DNA from: Neorhizobium galegae
GTDB lineage: Bacteria; Pseudomonadota; Alphaproteobacteria; Rhizobiales; Rhizobiaceae
Length of the DNA stretch: 64,000 bases
Reading direction: 5' to 3'
Assembly (NCBI RefSeq): GCF_021391675.1
Contig: NZ_CP090097.1
Coordinates: forward strand, 54,641 to 118,640
Below the pieces are notes generated by a model. The model saw only the letters and a program-made list of their open reading frames with translations, was not told the DNA's origin and searched no databases. Shown here in pieces: positions 9,279 through 19,406 of this stretch (its first letter is position 1; each line of letters opens with the position of its first letter). The position numbers were made by a program, and so were the translations under genes.

Positions 9279-9579
9279 TCACAATCGCTGTACTGCACGA
9301 TGATATTTGCCCCGCGAGTGAATTTTGCCTTCATTGAAGATGGCCAGCGTCGGGGTCGCACTTACGCGGAAACGATTTGCCAATTCTGGGTTTTCGTCAA
9401 TATCCAGTTCGACGACCGTCATCTCATCGGCCAATTCCTCCGATATGTCTTCAATCAGAGGGGCAATCGCGCTCGTTGCGGCGGCATTTGAGAGAAGTGA
9501 AGAACACAAGCGCAGGCTTGGGAGAACTTAGGACGCTGTCTGCGAAGTCATCTCCATTCCTTGCCTTAACGATTGTCAT
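9279..9579 (-). pseudogene. Thioredoxin-like gene, frameshifted and lacking the CxxC
   Basis: The start at 9579 gives MTIVKARNGDDFADSVLSSPKPALVFFTS, and a second frame continues with SAIAPLIEDISEELADEM, VVELDIDENPELANRFRVSATPTLAIFNEGK. This is the thioredoxin fold order, including the cis-Pro segment (TPTLAIF). The frames join near 9485-9495 by a one-base shift. Even after correction the active site reads roughly KCRRN instead of WCGPC, so the second redox Cys is missing. It lies just upstream of the HTH-rpoN pair and may once have been the first gene of that operon. Confidence 0.6.
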
Positions 9580-9742
9580 ATGAGTGGCCTTTCACTACGT
9601 ATCTGCAGGATCGAAGATCGGCTGCCATAAGATCACCTTTGTGGTGAAATTTTTGCTGTGGAGGGACAAAGTGGGTGAATGATCGATGCTCGCGGGAATG
9701 GCCCAGGCGACTAAACGGGCGCCGACATCTCCGGCAATGTGG

Positions 9743-11360
9743 TCATAATTCATTCAAAATTATACCGTGCTGGCGGACGGCATACGATATCTGCCTGGTT
9801 GTTTTGCCCAGTATCCGAGACGCCTTCGCCTGATTACCTCCCGCCTTTTTCAATGCTGTCATCAGCCGCCCATATTCCACGATACGATTTTTTTCTCCCG
9901 GCGACTCAAAAGCGGCTGGGTCGCCATTGGTGACGATATCAAAGTGGGGCGCTGGGTTCGCACCTTTCCAAAGACGGCTGGAAAAACATTGATCCTTTGC
10001 ACAGGCGAAATCCGATGGCATGATCTTGTTTTCCTGTGCAAGGGTCGCCGTACGTCGAACGCAGTTTTCCAGTTCTCGCACGTTGCCCGGGAAGGGGCAT
10101 TTCGACAACAGATCGAGGGCATCCGGGTTGAAATTTCGGTCGCTATCGTTCTCCTTGTTGAACTTGCCGAGAAGATGTTTCGCCAGGAGTGGGATATCGC
10201 CGGCGCGGTCCCGAAGCGGCGGCAGTGCAACAGTTATCACATTGATCCGGTAGTAAAGGTCGGATCTGAAGCTGCCGTTCATAACAGCTTCCTCAAGGTG
10301 TTTGTTGGTGGCGCATATCAGTCGAACGTTGACCTTTCGCGTCTTTATTCCGCCCATTCTCTCGAATTCACCTTCTTGTATTACCCGTAATAGTTTTGAC
10401 TGAAAATCGGGCGTTATCTCGCCGATCTCATCCAGCAGCAAGGTTCCGCCGTCGGCTAATTCGAAACGGCCTGCCCGCTCGGATACAGCTCCGGTGAAGG
10501 CACCTTTTTCATGTCCGAACAGCTCCGACTCTAGAACACCAGATGACAACGCGGCGCAGTTCAATGCCACGAAAGGTTTCTTGGAACGCGGCGACAGCGC
10601 GTGGATCGCTTTTGCGAATACCTCTTTGCCGGTACCGCTCTCACCCCTCAGCATCACCGCCGAATTGGTGGGCGCAATTTTTCTGACGGTCTCAAGGACC
10701 TCCCTCAGCGCCACGCTTTCTCCAACGATCCAGTCAAGTTTCTGATGCGTGGGAGAGGCATATACTCTCTCTCTCCCCCGCTTTCTGATTCTCGGCAGTT
10801 GTCCGCTCGATGCTGCTGACCCCGGATCGGAGCCGGTGGAGTGTCCCCACCACATTGGCGACTGCTGTTAGGAACGCCAATTCCTCTTGGTAGTTATAGC
10901 TAATTAGCCCGTCGTTGACCAGATCAACCCACAGCGCCGCAATGACCTTGTTCTCGATTTTAACTGGGACACCGATAAAGGTGGTGGTGCTGTCGGGCGA
11001 TTGTAGGAGCGAGGTTTTGAACAGCCTCGCCTTTTCCTTAGCCTCCACGACTGACGGCCGACCGGTATCAATGATCTTTTTAACCGTTGGCGGAGCCACA
11101 AACCGTGAAGTCATGGATGGTATGCCGCGACCAGCCTTCGAACTTGCGGATATCCCTACCTCTCCGTTGGTGGCGGGGATCTCTATAGCGCTCTCTCGAC
11201 ACGGGAGAACGGAACACAGAATATCCAGCACACTGTTAAGTCTAACCTCGAGACGAGTGGATGCCAGCAACTCGTCAGAAATTCGATAGATTCCGATGAG
11301 CCGCTTGTCCCGGCCGAACTCGTTCTTTCCCGGGGATTCGGTCAAGTCCTGCTCCGTCAA
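9743..11360 (-). pseudogene. nifA: nifA, transcription activator, split by a frameshift
   Basis: NifA activates nif promoters with sigma-54. The first frame (10734-11360) holds the GAF domain (IGIYRISDELLAS to VVGTLHRLR). The second (9743 to about 10775) holds the AAA+ domain (GESGTGKEVFAKAIH, GAFTGA loop, DGGTLLLDEIGEI), the oxygen-sensing cysteines in the rhizobial spacing C-X11-C-X19-C-X4-C, and the Fis-type HTH (NQAKASRILGKTTRQISYAVRQ). The frames part at a (CT)5C5 tract, 10765-10779. One more dinucleotide unit, or one C fewer, restores a 530-540 residue NifA. The first-frame start appears to be TTG at 11360. It follows fixX by 144 bp. Confidence 0.9.
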
Positions 11361-11504
11361 ATAAAGGCAATTGCGATTTTGTGCGCCCGGAATTGGGTTG
11401 CGCTTAAACGTGGATTGCTTTGCTCACGTCTCTAGTGAATTATAATCGCATCCACAGGTACTGCAAATTACGGTTTAGAAAGGTCGATTTTTTTGCGCTA
11501 GACC

Positions 11505-11801
11505 TCATCCGAACTTGAAAAGGATCCCAAACCCTCCCCTGGGGTAATTCCAGTCGATCTCACCGGTGGCTTCGCATAACACTCTGCATGTGCCGCATTC
11601 CAAGCAACCGTCTGTAACAACTTTAACCTGCCCTGCGTCGTCAAAACTGTAGCAGTTCGCTGGACAGATCTTAGTCAAGGCACGCAGACTAGCGCTTGGA
11701 GAGAGGTGCCTGCGCACTCTTATGTGCGGCCGGCCGGCATCGACGAGATAGCGGTTCCAGTAGAGCTTTTCCTCAATGGGCTCGAAGCTGCTTTCGCTCA
11801 T
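11505..11801 (-). CDS. fixX: FixX, ferredoxin-like protein of the FixABCX complex
   Basis: A 98-residue ferredoxin-like protein that carries an iron-sulfur centre next to FixC. The conserved pattern is present: [18 protein letters not shown] at the start, [11 protein letters not shown], then [15 protein letters not shown] with the cluster cysteines, and the C-terminal [15 protein letters not shown]. FixABCX splits electrons from NADH between quinone and ferredoxin/flavodoxin for nitrogenase. It starts 12 bp after fixC, within the fixABCX operon. Confidence 0.95.
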   Translation of the reverse strand: MSESSFEPIEEKLYWNRYLVDAGRPHIRVRRHLSPSASLRALTKICPANCYSFDDAGQVKVVTDGCLECGTCRVLCEATGEIDWNYPRGGFGILFKFG

Positions 11802-11813
11802 TTCGACTCTCCT

Positions 11814-13121
11814 TCAGCGCCAGGCACGGGCGATGCGGACGGCGTCGCTTACAAGGCCCCAACGGGACCGCGCCTTGATGAAGGCGTCGATCGCTGCCTT
11901 TTCTTTTTCAATTTTTGTCGAACCTTCAACTCGAACAAAGCTCTGCGCTGCCTGCGATAGCAGCTTTGGATAGGTTGAAAACAAACTTTGGCTATTGGTA
12001 TGCAAGAGGGCGGGCACATCTTTGTGCTTGATTAGATCTTTTATAACAAAGGACTTGTCCAACATACTCTTATACAGGGAAAGATTATCCTTAGTCATAA
12101 GCCTCCCTTGGTTCTTTATTGTACAAATTGCCTCCCCCGCGATTTGGCCAGACGTCATGGCCAGGTTTGAGCCCTCCCTATGGACTGCATTGTTCAGCTG
12201 TGCCGCATCGCCTACAACAACCCAGCCTTCACCATGCAACTCGGGGATTGCTCTGAAGCCTCCCTCCGGAATGAGATGGGCGGCATATTCCTTTACTTCT
12301 GAACCTGCAAGCAGCGGCTTGATGGAGGGATGGCACTTGAAGCCGTTGAGAACGGTGTGGGGACTTTCCATACTTTCAGCCAACCCGGAGACGAGGCAAC
12401 CGATCCCCAGGGAGATTGAATCTCGATTCGTATAAAGGAAGCCTAGGCCGGCCATGCCCCGCGAGATTGTTCCAAGTGCTTCGATGACGCAGCCCTGGTC
12501 TCCCGTCAGCCCGAAGCGCTCCGCGATCACGTGCTCCGGCAAGAAGTGCATTTCCTTGACCGCAAGAGCCACGTTTTGCGACTTCGGCATGTCGCGCAAA
12601 CCCATCCGCGTTCCAAGCACCCCATTCACGCCTTCAGCGAGAACCACGACATCCGCAAGAATTGGCCGCCCCGCCCTATCAGTGTGGACGCCGATGACGT
12701 TGCCACTGCAATCACGAGCAAGTTTCGTTGCTGTTGTCTCACATAGGATTGTTCCGCCGGCCTCACGCACTTTGCCCGCGAACCACTTGTCGAACTGAAC
12801 GCGGACGATGGTGTAGCGGTTTGCTCTTTGCTCATTGAAGTCATGTGACCGATAGTGCATCCCACTGTGCGAGGTGTCGTCCATAATCCACAGTCGCTGC
12901 TCGACCAGATGTCGTTCAAGAGGCGCGTCATCGCGAAAATTCGGAACGATCCCCTCTAGCATGTTGGCGTACAATATGGCCCCTTGGACGTTCTTGGAAC
13001 CCGGATACTCTCCTCGCTCCAACTGCAGCACCTTCAAACCCCGGCTAGCCATTGTGTAAGCAGCCGCGTTACCGGACATGCCGGCTCCTACGACGATGGC
13101 ATCAAAACGCTCCCTACTCAT
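11814..13121 (-). CDS. fixC: FixC, ETF-quinone oxidoreductase-like flavoprotein
   Basis: A 435-residue FAD protein related to electron-transfer flavoprotein:quinone oxidoreductase. The N-terminal dinucleotide-binding motif is [19 protein letters not shown] (residues 11-29), followed by [17 protein letters not shown]. The second FAD motif ([21 protein letters not shown]) is near residue 300. The length is normal. It overlaps the end of fixB by 8 bp. It passes electrons to quinone and, with FixX, to the low-potential branch. Confidence 0.95.
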   Translation of the reverse strand: MSRERFDAIVVGAGMSGNAAAYTMASRGLKVLQLERGEYPGSKNVQGAILYANMLEGIVPNFRDDAPLERHLVEQRLWIMDDTSHSGMHYRSHDFNEQRANRYTIVRVQFDKWFAGKVREAGGTILCETTATKLARDCSGNVIGVHTDRAGRPILADVVVLAEGVNGVLGTRMGLRDMPKSQNVALAVKEMHFLPEHVIAERFGLTGDQGCVIEALGTISRGMAGLGFLYTNRDSISLGIGCLVSGLAESMESPHTVLNGFKCHPSIKPLLAGSEVKEYAAHLIPEGGFRAIPELHGEGWVVVGDAAQLNNAVHREGSNLAMTSGQIAGEAICTIKNQGRLMTKDNLSLYKSMLDKSFVIKDLIKHKDVPALLHTNSQSLFSTYPKLLSQAAQSFVRVEGSTKIEKEKAAIDAFIKARSRWGLVSDAVRIARAWR

Positions 13122-14244
13122 AGGCCTTCACCCTCAGTTCACAAAGTTGACGCTCTCGCAAGGGCATTAGCCTAGAGAACGCCTTTGTCAGTGCCGGCAA
13201 AAGCCGATGTGCATCAGCCACCACCCCAACATGGGCGAAATCAAAGATCGGCGCGTGCGGATCATTGTTAATCGCGATGATCAAATCGGCGCCCTCGGCG
13301 CCGACACGGTGCTGGACCGCGCCCGATATTCCGGCGGCTATGTACAGTTTCGGTCGGATCGTCACACCCGTTTGGCCAATCTGCCTAAACGAGGACGCCC
13401 AACCCTTTTGGACCAATGGACGTGTACAACCCATCTCCCCACCGATTGTTCTTGCGAGGGCGCCCACATGCTTCAGGTTGATTGCCGCGCCGATCCCCAG
13501 TCCACATCCAACCACGACGTCAGCTTTGGCGAGATCCGGACGGTCGGATCGATTATCGGCAAGGAAACCGATGACTTTGGTAGCAATCTCCTCCTCGACC
13601 ATTGTAAGCTCATGCCGAATAATACGCCCGACTGGCTTGGTTTGTCGCTCAGGCATTGACATCACCCGAGGACGCACGGTTGCCATTTGTGGGCGAGAGC
13701 TGAGCGTGTAGATCGTACACAATAGCGAACCGCCGAAGGTCGGGCGCGTCGCGGCGAGAGATCCGTCGGAATCGATGTTCAGTTCAGTGCAATCGGCAGT
13801 GAGGCCCGTTTTCAAGCTTGTTGCCACGGAACCTGCGAGGTCGCGGCCGAGCGTGGTTGCACCGAGAAGTAGAATTTCGGGTTTATGTATGGTGACGAGG
13901 TCTGTCAGCGCCTTGGTATAGGGCTCGTTTCTATAATTGGTCAGCAATTGGGACTCAACAAGGTAGACAAGATCGGCGCCATAGGCGAAGGCCTCTTCAA
14001 GGGCAGGGCCGCCGCCTCCGCCTTTCGGCGGACCCATGACGACACCGGCGAGTTGAGCACCTAGCTTGTCAGCGAGCTTGCGGCCCTCGCCGAGCAATTC
14101 GATGGAGACGGGATTGACCTGACTTTCCTCCAGTTCAATGTAAACCCAGACATGCCGATGATCCTGGAACTGTGTTGGCAACTTCATCATCATTCCACCA
14201 CGGCCGGTAGCGGGAGACAGTGTGCCCTTATCTTGAGTGACCAC
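13114..14244 (-). CDS. fixB: FixB, electron transfer flavoprotein alpha-like subunit
   Basis: This is the ETF-alpha homologue of FixABCX. The N-terminal part has [28 protein letters not shown]; the C-terminal FAD domain has [30 protein letters not shown] and [12 protein letters not shown] chose the GTG at 14244, 16 bp after the fixA stop and preceded by AGAAAGGG, giving 376 residues; an ATG at 14193 is the alternative. A longer open frame back to 14406 lies inside fixA and is not likely to be used. Confidence 0.93.
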   Translation of the reverse strand: MVTQDKGTLSPATGRGGMMMKLPTQFQDHRHVWVYIELEESQVNPVSIELLGEGRKLADKLGAQLAGVVMGPPKGGGGGPALEEAFAYGADLVYLVESQLLTNYRNEPYTKALTDLVTIHKPEILLLGATTLGRDLAGSVATSLKTGLTADCTELNIDSDGSLAATRPTFGGSLLCTIYTLSSRPQMATVRPRVMSMPERQTKPVGRIIRHELTMVEEEIATKVIGFLADNRSDRPDLAKADVVVGCGLGIGAAINLKHVGALARTIGGEMGCTRPLVQKGWASSFRQIGQTGVTIRPKLYIAAGISGAVQHRVGAEGADLIIAINNDPHAPIFDFAHVGVVADAHRLLPALTKAFSRLMPLRERQLCELRVKAYE

Positions 14245-14260
14245 AATTGGCCCTTTCTGC

Positions 14261-15148
14261 TCACGCACCTGGTTTGGACAATGGCCCATCTGCCAACTTC
14301 GGTTGATGGCTGGATATCCAGGCCACAAGCTCGTCAGCGACATGCCGCACGGTTTTGTTAGCAGTCCCGAGTTGCACGGATTTCTGCGCCCTCGGCGCAG
14401 GAGCAAATACCCGCTTCACGACAGTCGGCGATCCTTTCAAGCCGAATTTATCCACGTCCCTAACGCCTAGATCTGCTACACCCCACGTCAGGATTGAAGA
14501 ACGTGCGGCACGCAAGGATTCATCGATAGAGCCGCGGCGAATAGTGTTGAGGCCGTCCAACATGGTGATGAGGCACGGCATTTTGCTCTCGATAAACTGT
14601 GTCCCGCCCTCCAAACACCTCTCGACGTCAATTGAGCGCCGCAAATGATCGATGCGGGTGACCCTTTTGATATAGGTCAGTTGCTGGATATTCAGGCACT
14701 TGGCGATTCCCGGTCCGACTTGGGCGGTATCGCCGTCGATGGTTTGTTTGCCCGTAAAGATAATATCGGGAGGACCGAAACGTTCACCGATCTTCGCGAT
14801 AGCGCAAGATAGAGCAAATGACGTTGCTAGCGTGTCGGAACCTGCGAAACGGCGATCCGTTACGAGTACCGCGCGGTCTGCCCCGTATGTAAGCGCTTTG
14901 CGCAGCGCTTGCGCTGCCATCGGCGGGCCCATGGTGACAACGGTTACCTTTCCACGACTGGGGTCACGCAACCAGCGCGCCTCCTCAAGCGCAAAGAGGT
15001 CGCGCAACCTGAGCGCCTCCTCAAGTGCAAAGAGGTCGTAGGGGTTGATTATGGTGGGCACGCCTTGGCGCATGATTGTGTTCGTCACCGGGTGGACACG
15101 GATCTGGGTAGAGTCCGGCACCTGCTTGATACAAACTACGATGTGCAT
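14261..15148 (-). CDS. fixA: FixA, electron transfer flavoprotein beta-like subunit, with a 12-residue tandem duplication
   Basis: This is the ETF-beta homologue of the FixABCX bifurcating complex. It starts [13 protein letters not shown] at 15148 (GGAG upstream) and shows [42 protein letters not shown] and [11 protein letters not shown]. The block [12 protein letters not shown] is followed at once by [12 protein letters not shown]. The matching 36-bp DNA units at about 14968-15038 differ at a few bases. The usual protein has this block once, so the 295 residues are about 12 longer than expected. The insert sits beside the nucleotide-binding part and may or may not be tolerated. Confidence 0.95.
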   Translation of the reverse strand: MHIVVCIKQVPDSTQIRVHPVTNTIMRQGVPTIINPYDLFALEEALRLRDLFALEEARWLRDPSRGKVTVVTMGPPMAAQALRKALTYGADRAVLVTDRRFAGSDTLATSFALSCAIAKIGERFGPPDIIFTGKQTIDGDTAQVGPGIAKCLNIQQLTYIKRVTRIDHLRRSIDVERCLEGGTQFIESKMPCLITMLDGLNTIRRGSIDESLRAARSSILTWGVADLGVRDVDKFGLKGSPTVVKRVFAPAPRAQKSVQLGTANKTVRHVADELVAWISSHQPKLADGPLSKPGA

Positions 15149-15493
15149 GATAGGCTTCTCCAAGCTCCGTCACGGCGTGTCATCTAGCCACAACTTCTAG
15201 ATATAAATCGTCCCACAAGCGAACGTTGTACAGGTATCCATATGGGCTCCACTGCTCTCAGTTTATACGGATGGCATTCGTTGTCGGATTGCGCACGGCG
15301 CGTGCGTCGCGACGTCCCCGTCTGATGTCACATCGAAGAGCACGGGCGCCCTCAGCCTAGGATCATGACCCCGTGTCATCGAAAAGGCGTTGCGAAACGA
15401 CACCAACTTAAGACGAGACCTGCCGTTTGCCGTGACGATCGCTTTGCACGCAGCGACCGGTGCAACGAATATGAAATACCCCGCAGACAGGGA
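15149..15493. other. Intergenic region upstream of fixA
   Basis: These 345 bp separate fdxB from fixA, both on the minus strand. I looked for a -24/-12 element (GG-N10-GC) and for TGT-N10-ACA and found only imperfect look-alikes at 15288-15304 and 15389-15405, with a wrong base or wrong spacing. No gene is visible. The fixABCX promoter should lie here unless transcription comes through from nifH. Confidence 0.5.
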
Positions 15494-15823
15494 TTATTTA
15501 TCAGGTTCACTCAGCAATAGGTCAGCCCTTACATGGACCTGGCAATTCTTGGGACAGACGCGGGCGCAGGCTCCGCAGCCGATACAGCGACCGGGATAGT
15601 CAACCGCCATAATTACGCGAGTGAGTTCTCCGTCGAAATCTTCCTCCGCTCCGCGGCAGACGCCAAGTATCTGATCTGCGTCATTAATCCCGTAAAGGTG
15701 CATGACCTCACGCGAGCAGACCTTAAAGCAACGCCCGCAGCCGATGCACGTCCCAGGATCGACGAAGTTTAGGTATTCCGGAATCCAACTGCAGCCGTCG
15801 CGGGTGAAGCCTGAACCGTTCAT
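15494..15823 (-). CDS. fdxB: FdxB-type nif-specific ferredoxin (ferredoxin III)
   Basis: A 109-residue 2[4Fe-4S] ferredoxin with motifs CIGCGRCFKVCSREVM and CIGCGACARVCPKNC. Between them is a longer insert (about 40 residues), typical of the nif-associated ferredoxin III found after nifENX. The start at 15823 (MNGSGFTRDGCSWIPEYLNF) matches the family N-terminus; the frame continues upstream without family similarity. It probably supplies electrons for cofactor assembly or nitrogenase. A gene of the NifX-associated DUF269 family often precedes it but is missing here. Confidence 0.9.
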   Translation of the reverse strand: MNGSGFTRDGCSWIPEYLNFVDPGTCIGCGRCFKVCSREVMHLYGINDADQILGVCRGAEEDFDGELTRVIMAVDYPGRCIGCGACARVCPKNCQVHVRADLLLSEPDK

Positions 15824-16054
15824 TTCGATTACTCCAAAGCAATGTATTCTCCTCGAGCAATGTCCCAAACAGCAAAGCTGGAACATATCTGGACTGCAAC
15901 TCGACCCGATGTGGTCCGCGTGGCTGAGAGGTTTTTTGCGGAATCATTCAGAGATTCCCTTGCTCGCATCAGCCGCACGAGACAGTGGACGTCTTGACCG
16001 CAGTTTCCTCATTGGCACGAGGTATAACTGTTCGAACTTCAAAGCTCGCCATCG

Positions 16055-16553
16055 TCAGCCTTTGTCGTCCAAGCTCGCTTTCTTTCCCGTTGCACCTGCC
16101 TGCGCTTTGGCCCTACGGAGCCATGGTGGAGGGCCTGCTTTCAACCTACTCTGAACACGAGCCAGCAACGCCCCTATTCCTTCAGGCCGCGGCAGCTTGA
16201 TCGGGTGGATATTCGCCGAAATAACTCTCGCCGCCGAAGGTCCGCCAATACCAATACAAAAGAAAAGCTGGCACGTGGACAGAACCGCGATTTTTGCGGC
16301 CAGGCGCTCGTGATGCGGTGTTCGTTGACCGGTCAACTCATCAGACAGATTTTCGAATACAACAGCTCCTATGAAACTGAGCAGAATCTGGCGTCACATC
16401 GTAGATCGCAAATCGTTCGGCGGATCCGAAATGGCCATTCAGCCTTTTCATGTCTTGAGTGGCGATCGCAAGCCGCAAGGTACCTGCAGGCCGCTCCGCC
16501 CCTATTTCCCGCAGTCGTTTGTCGACAAGCGAGAGACGACGAATGGAGCTCAT
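16055..16553 (-). pseudogene. nifX: nifX, cofactor carrier protein, frameshifted
   Basis: NifX binds FeMo-cofactor precursors during transfer to NifEN. The first frame (start 16553, SSIRRLSLVDKRLREIG) runs through LRLAIATQDMKRLNGHFGSAERFAIYDVTPDSAQF and stops at 16341. The second frame (to 16055) continues with LAAKIAVLSTCQLFFCIGIGGPSAARVISANIHPIKLP. A one-base excess near 16373-16378 (TTTCATAGG) separates them. Removing one base gives FIGAVVFENLSDEL and an intact protein of about 165 residues. It starts 1 bp after the nifN stop. Confidence 0.88.
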
Positions 16554-16554
16554 C

Positions 16555-17901
16555 TTACACTTCCATATTCAGGGGCGAATCAGTTCTCCCAGGGTTTGGC
16601 TGGTGTTGGCTCGCCTGAATGATATTGGCAGCCTCGTAGATCAGGTCGCGCGTTCCCTGATAGAGGATCGTGAGTTTGTGTTGGTTGCCCAAGCGGTCGA
16701 AGACGGGAAAGCCGACGCGCATCAGCGGAATGTTGAGCCGATCTGCTGCTTGTCGGCCGTGCGAATGAGTAACGAGAAGGTCGGCCCCAGCAGCAAGGTG
16801 TTCAAGATTCCAAAGATCGCCGATATGTATGGTTTCGAGCGAAACTGATTGAAGTGCTTTGGACATCCCAGTCGTGGAGACAGCTACGGTTACTTCCGCC
16901 CCCATCCCGGTGAAGAAGTCAATAAACTGGACCAACTGATCCGGATCGGAGCCAATTGCTATTCTTTTGCCGGTTAGGTGAAAGTGCCCGTCGAGCATCG
17001 CGTCCTGCAATTGCATGCGGCGACGCCGAATGCTCAGCGGTGCTTCTTCTGACGAAATCTCGGCGAGTAGACTGATGAATCGATCGGCGTTCTTTAGGCC
17101 CGTGAGGGATCCGTGCAGCACGTAAGGGACGCCTGTTATTCGCTTCAACGCTTCAGCCGGTCGCCTCATTTGTTCCCCGATGGCGATGCACCGGATGGCC
17201 GAACCGAGGTGGCGAATTTCGTCAACTTTCGTACCGCCATACGTTGTCGCAACCCATTGCTCCGGTATGATGCCGCCGAGCGAATCCGACAGATCAGGCA
17301 AAATTATCGGGTTTAACCCGAAATGCTCTATTGTCTCGCGCAAATGCTCGAGATCAGCAACCGTTAGGTTCGACCCTGGCAAGACTGCAATTTTTGTGGC
17401 ATCGCGTGGGTGTTCGCCGGGCAGCGTAATCTCCTCGATAAGAGCGGTAACCGCCGTGGACCAGCCCTCCTCCATTGCTCCAGCGAAATCCGGCGAACTG
17501 GCGAGCACCACCTCGGTGCCACTTAGCTCCGCGGCCCGCTCGCCCTTCATTTTCAAGAGTTCACCGGCGATGTCGTCATCTCGAGTCTCAACCAGGGCGG
17601 AGGTGCATATCCCGATAAGTTGCGGTTTGACGCGTGGCTTTAAAGTGAGGATTGCTTCTTCAAGACGTTTCGCGCCGCCGAGAACCGTTACGATTTCGTC
17701 CATCGCTGTAGTGCGCAGAGGGATCGTCTCGCTGAAATGTCTTCCGAGTAGCACGAGCCCAAAGCTTGCACACCCTTGGCTGCCGTGGATCAAGGGGATC
17801 GCACGATCGATGCCAAGAAACGCCAAGGCAGCCCCCAGCGGCTGAGACGATTTCAGTGGGTTGATTGCCGCAGCTTTTGTTTGGGAAAAGATATTGACCA
17901 T
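16555..17901 (-). CDS. nifN: NifN, FeMo-cofactor scaffold subunit
   Basis: NifN with NifE forms the scaffold on which NifB-co matures to FeMo-co. The 448 residues are NifK-like: NPLKSSQPLGAALAFLGI, HGSQGCASFGLVLL, ICTSALVETRDDDIAGEL, and the C-terminal LVTHSHGRQAADRLNIPLMRVGFPVFDRLG. Length and start (MVNIFSQTKA) fit rhizobial NifN. It lies 19 bp after nifE in the nifHDKENX operon and shows no defect. Confidence 0.96.
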   Translation of the reverse strand: MVNIFSQTKAAAINPLKSSQPLGAALAFLGIDRAIPLIHGSQGCASFGLVLLGRHFSETIPLRTTAMDEIVTVLGGAKRLEEAILTLKPRVKPQLIGICTSALVETRDDDIAGELLKMKGERAAELSGTEVVLASSPDFAGAMEEGWSTAVTALIEEITLPGEHPRDATKIAVLPGSNLTVADLEHLRETIEHFGLNPIILPDLSDSLGGIIPEQWVATTYGGTKVDEIRHLGSAIRCIAIGEQMRRPAEALKRITGVPYVLHGSLTGLKNADRFISLLAEISSEEAPLSIRRRRMQLQDAMLDGHFHLTGKRIAIGSDPDQLVQFIDFFTGMGAEVTVAVSTTGMSKALQSVSLETIHIGDLWNLEHLAAGADLLVTHSHGRQAADRLNIPLMRVGFPVFDRLGNQHKLTILYQGTRDLIYEAANIIQASQHQPNPGRTDSPLNMEV

Positions 17902-17920
17902 TTGGGGATCTCAACCGCCC

Positions 17921-19351
17921 TCAATGCCCGAACTGAAGGGGGATTTGGTCAGGTTCGCGCTCGCCATGCTCCCTGATGTTTGCATCCCGATGCTGCTCCC
18001 ATGGTGCCGGTTCGCGTAGTTCTGTCCAAATGGGGTTGTGGATTGCCAGGTAGGTCTGACGCACTAGCTGCAACATTCCCTCATAGCCCGCATAAGCGTG
18101 ACGCCGCTCCTGGTTAATGTCGAGCCACGGCACCTTTGCCTCAAGAGCGATGAATTGCGTACGACCGCCCGACAGCATGATGTCCGCTTTGCCTCCTGTG
18201 AGCGTCGAGTAGAGTCTGCTCGGGGCAATCGAGTCATGCAGATGGCACTCCTCTTTCAGAACCTGCTTGATACGACCTCTATCGTCATCGGTAGATTTTT
18301 TGACCGATGTCGCCACGATCTCCATGCCGATCTCCAACAGCGCATGGACCAACGACCAAGATTTCACCCCGCCGGTGTTGAGCAGGACGCGCTTGCCCTT
18401 GAGCCCAGCCCGGTATATTTCCAGCCGTTTCCATGCTCTGTTTTCTTCTACCGAGATAAGCGCTTCCGCGCGATCGAGAAGTTCGGCGTCGGCGCCGTTC
18501 TCGACTAACAGGCCAGCGATCCGCCGGAGTGCGTTCGACGTGCCAGAGATGCCATAGAAGGAGCCTTCAAAAAAGGGAATATCCCAGCGCTCCTCCATTT
18601 TTTGAGCAAGATTGATGAGGGCGGACGAACAGACCACCATAGTCGCACGCGCGCGGTGAGCAGAGGCGACCTGCAAATAGCGGGCGTCGCCAGGAATGCA
18701 GGCGCGAACGCGGATGCCGAGTGTGTCCAAGAGCGGCTTCACGAGCCAGAATTCGCCGGAAATATTGAATTCGCCTAGGATATTGATGTCGTGAGGTCCG
18801 CAGTCCTCAGGCTCCACTGTGCCAATGACATGGTCAAACAACGCCTGGCCAGCGAGCCTATTGCCGAGCTTCTTCGCACCGAGAAAGCCAGGCGCGTTGA
18901 CCGGCACCACCGGAATGGCGAATTCTTCCGTTGCGGAACGACATACCGCCACAATGTCGTCGCCGATCATTGCAGGGACGCAAGTTGCATAGACAAAGAT
19001 CGCTGCCGGTGCGTGGTCTTTTTTGATCTCGCAGATGGCTTCGAAGAGCTTCCGCTCGCTGTGTCCCATCAATATTTCGAGTTCAGTTAAATCCGTCGTG
19101 AAGCTTGTCCGCCAAAGCCTAGAACCTGACGATGCTGCCCCACGATTGTCCCAAGAATTGCCCTCGCAGGCCAACGGCGCATGTACTAGATGGGCTACGT
19201 CGGAAATAGGCTGTAACACTACTTTGGCGCCGTCAAACGCGCAGCCCGCGGCGGCTCCTAGGTTGATCGGCCTTTTGGCACCATTGCCGCCGCTTATCTT
19301 GCGCAGGGGCTGGCTGAGGGAATCCTGAGGTGTCGAGTTGACTGAGAGCAT
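17921..19351 (-). CDS. nifE: NifE, FeMo-cofactor scaffold subunit
   Basis: NifE is the NifD-like partner of NifN. Cluster-region motifs are GAAAGCAFDGAKVVLQPISD, HAPLACEGNSWDNRG and VYATCVPAMIGDDI, followed by GEFNISGEFW and LDINQERRHAYAGYEG. I placed the start at 19351 (MLSVNSTPQD) with AAGGCAAC upstream, giving 476 residues. The open frame extends to 19441 but overlaps the nifK end without similarity. The N-terminal tail lacks the Cys often seen before residue 30 in other NifE; whether that matters is unknown. Confidence 0.96.
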   Translation of the reverse strand: MLSVNSTPQDSLSQPLRKISGGNGAKRPINLGAAAGCAFDGAKVVLQPISDVAHLVHAPLACEGNSWDNRGAASSGSRLWRTSFTTDLTELEILMGHSERKLFEAICEIKKDHAPAAIFVYATCVPAMIGDDIVAVCRSATEEFAIPVVPVNAPGFLGAKKLGNRLAGQALFDHVIGTVEPEDCGPHDINILGEFNISGEFWLVKPLLDTLGIRVRACIPGDARYLQVASAHRARATMVVCSSALINLAQKMEERWDIPFFEGSFYGISGTSNALRRIAGLLVENGADAELLDRAEALISVEENRAWKRLEIYRAGLKGKRVLLNTGGVKSWSLVHALLEIGMEIVATSVKKSTDDDRGRIKQVLKEECHLHDSIAPSRLYSTLTGGKADIMLSGGRTQFIALEAKVPWLDINQERRHAYAGYEGMLQLVRQTYLAIHNPIWTELREPAPWEQHRDANIREHGEREPDQIPLQFGH

Positions 19352-19406
19352 TGGGTTGCCTTGAAATCGATGAACAGAGAGCCGGCCCCCAGACCGGCCG
19401 TTCCTC

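Noticed and set aside
15288..15304. GC-rich inverted sequence resembling a -24/-12 element upstream of fixA
   Set aside because: On the minus strand it lacks the essential GG at -24 (CG instead) and has GTGC at -12; it looks like a chance palindrome.
15389..15405. TTGG...GCAA on the minus strand upstream of fixA
   Set aside because: The spacing between GG and GC is nine bases, while sigma-54 needs ten.
15824..16054. Possible NifX-associated DUF269 gene between nifX and fdxB
   Set aside because: Only 231 bp are available, all frames are short, and none shows the family pattern.
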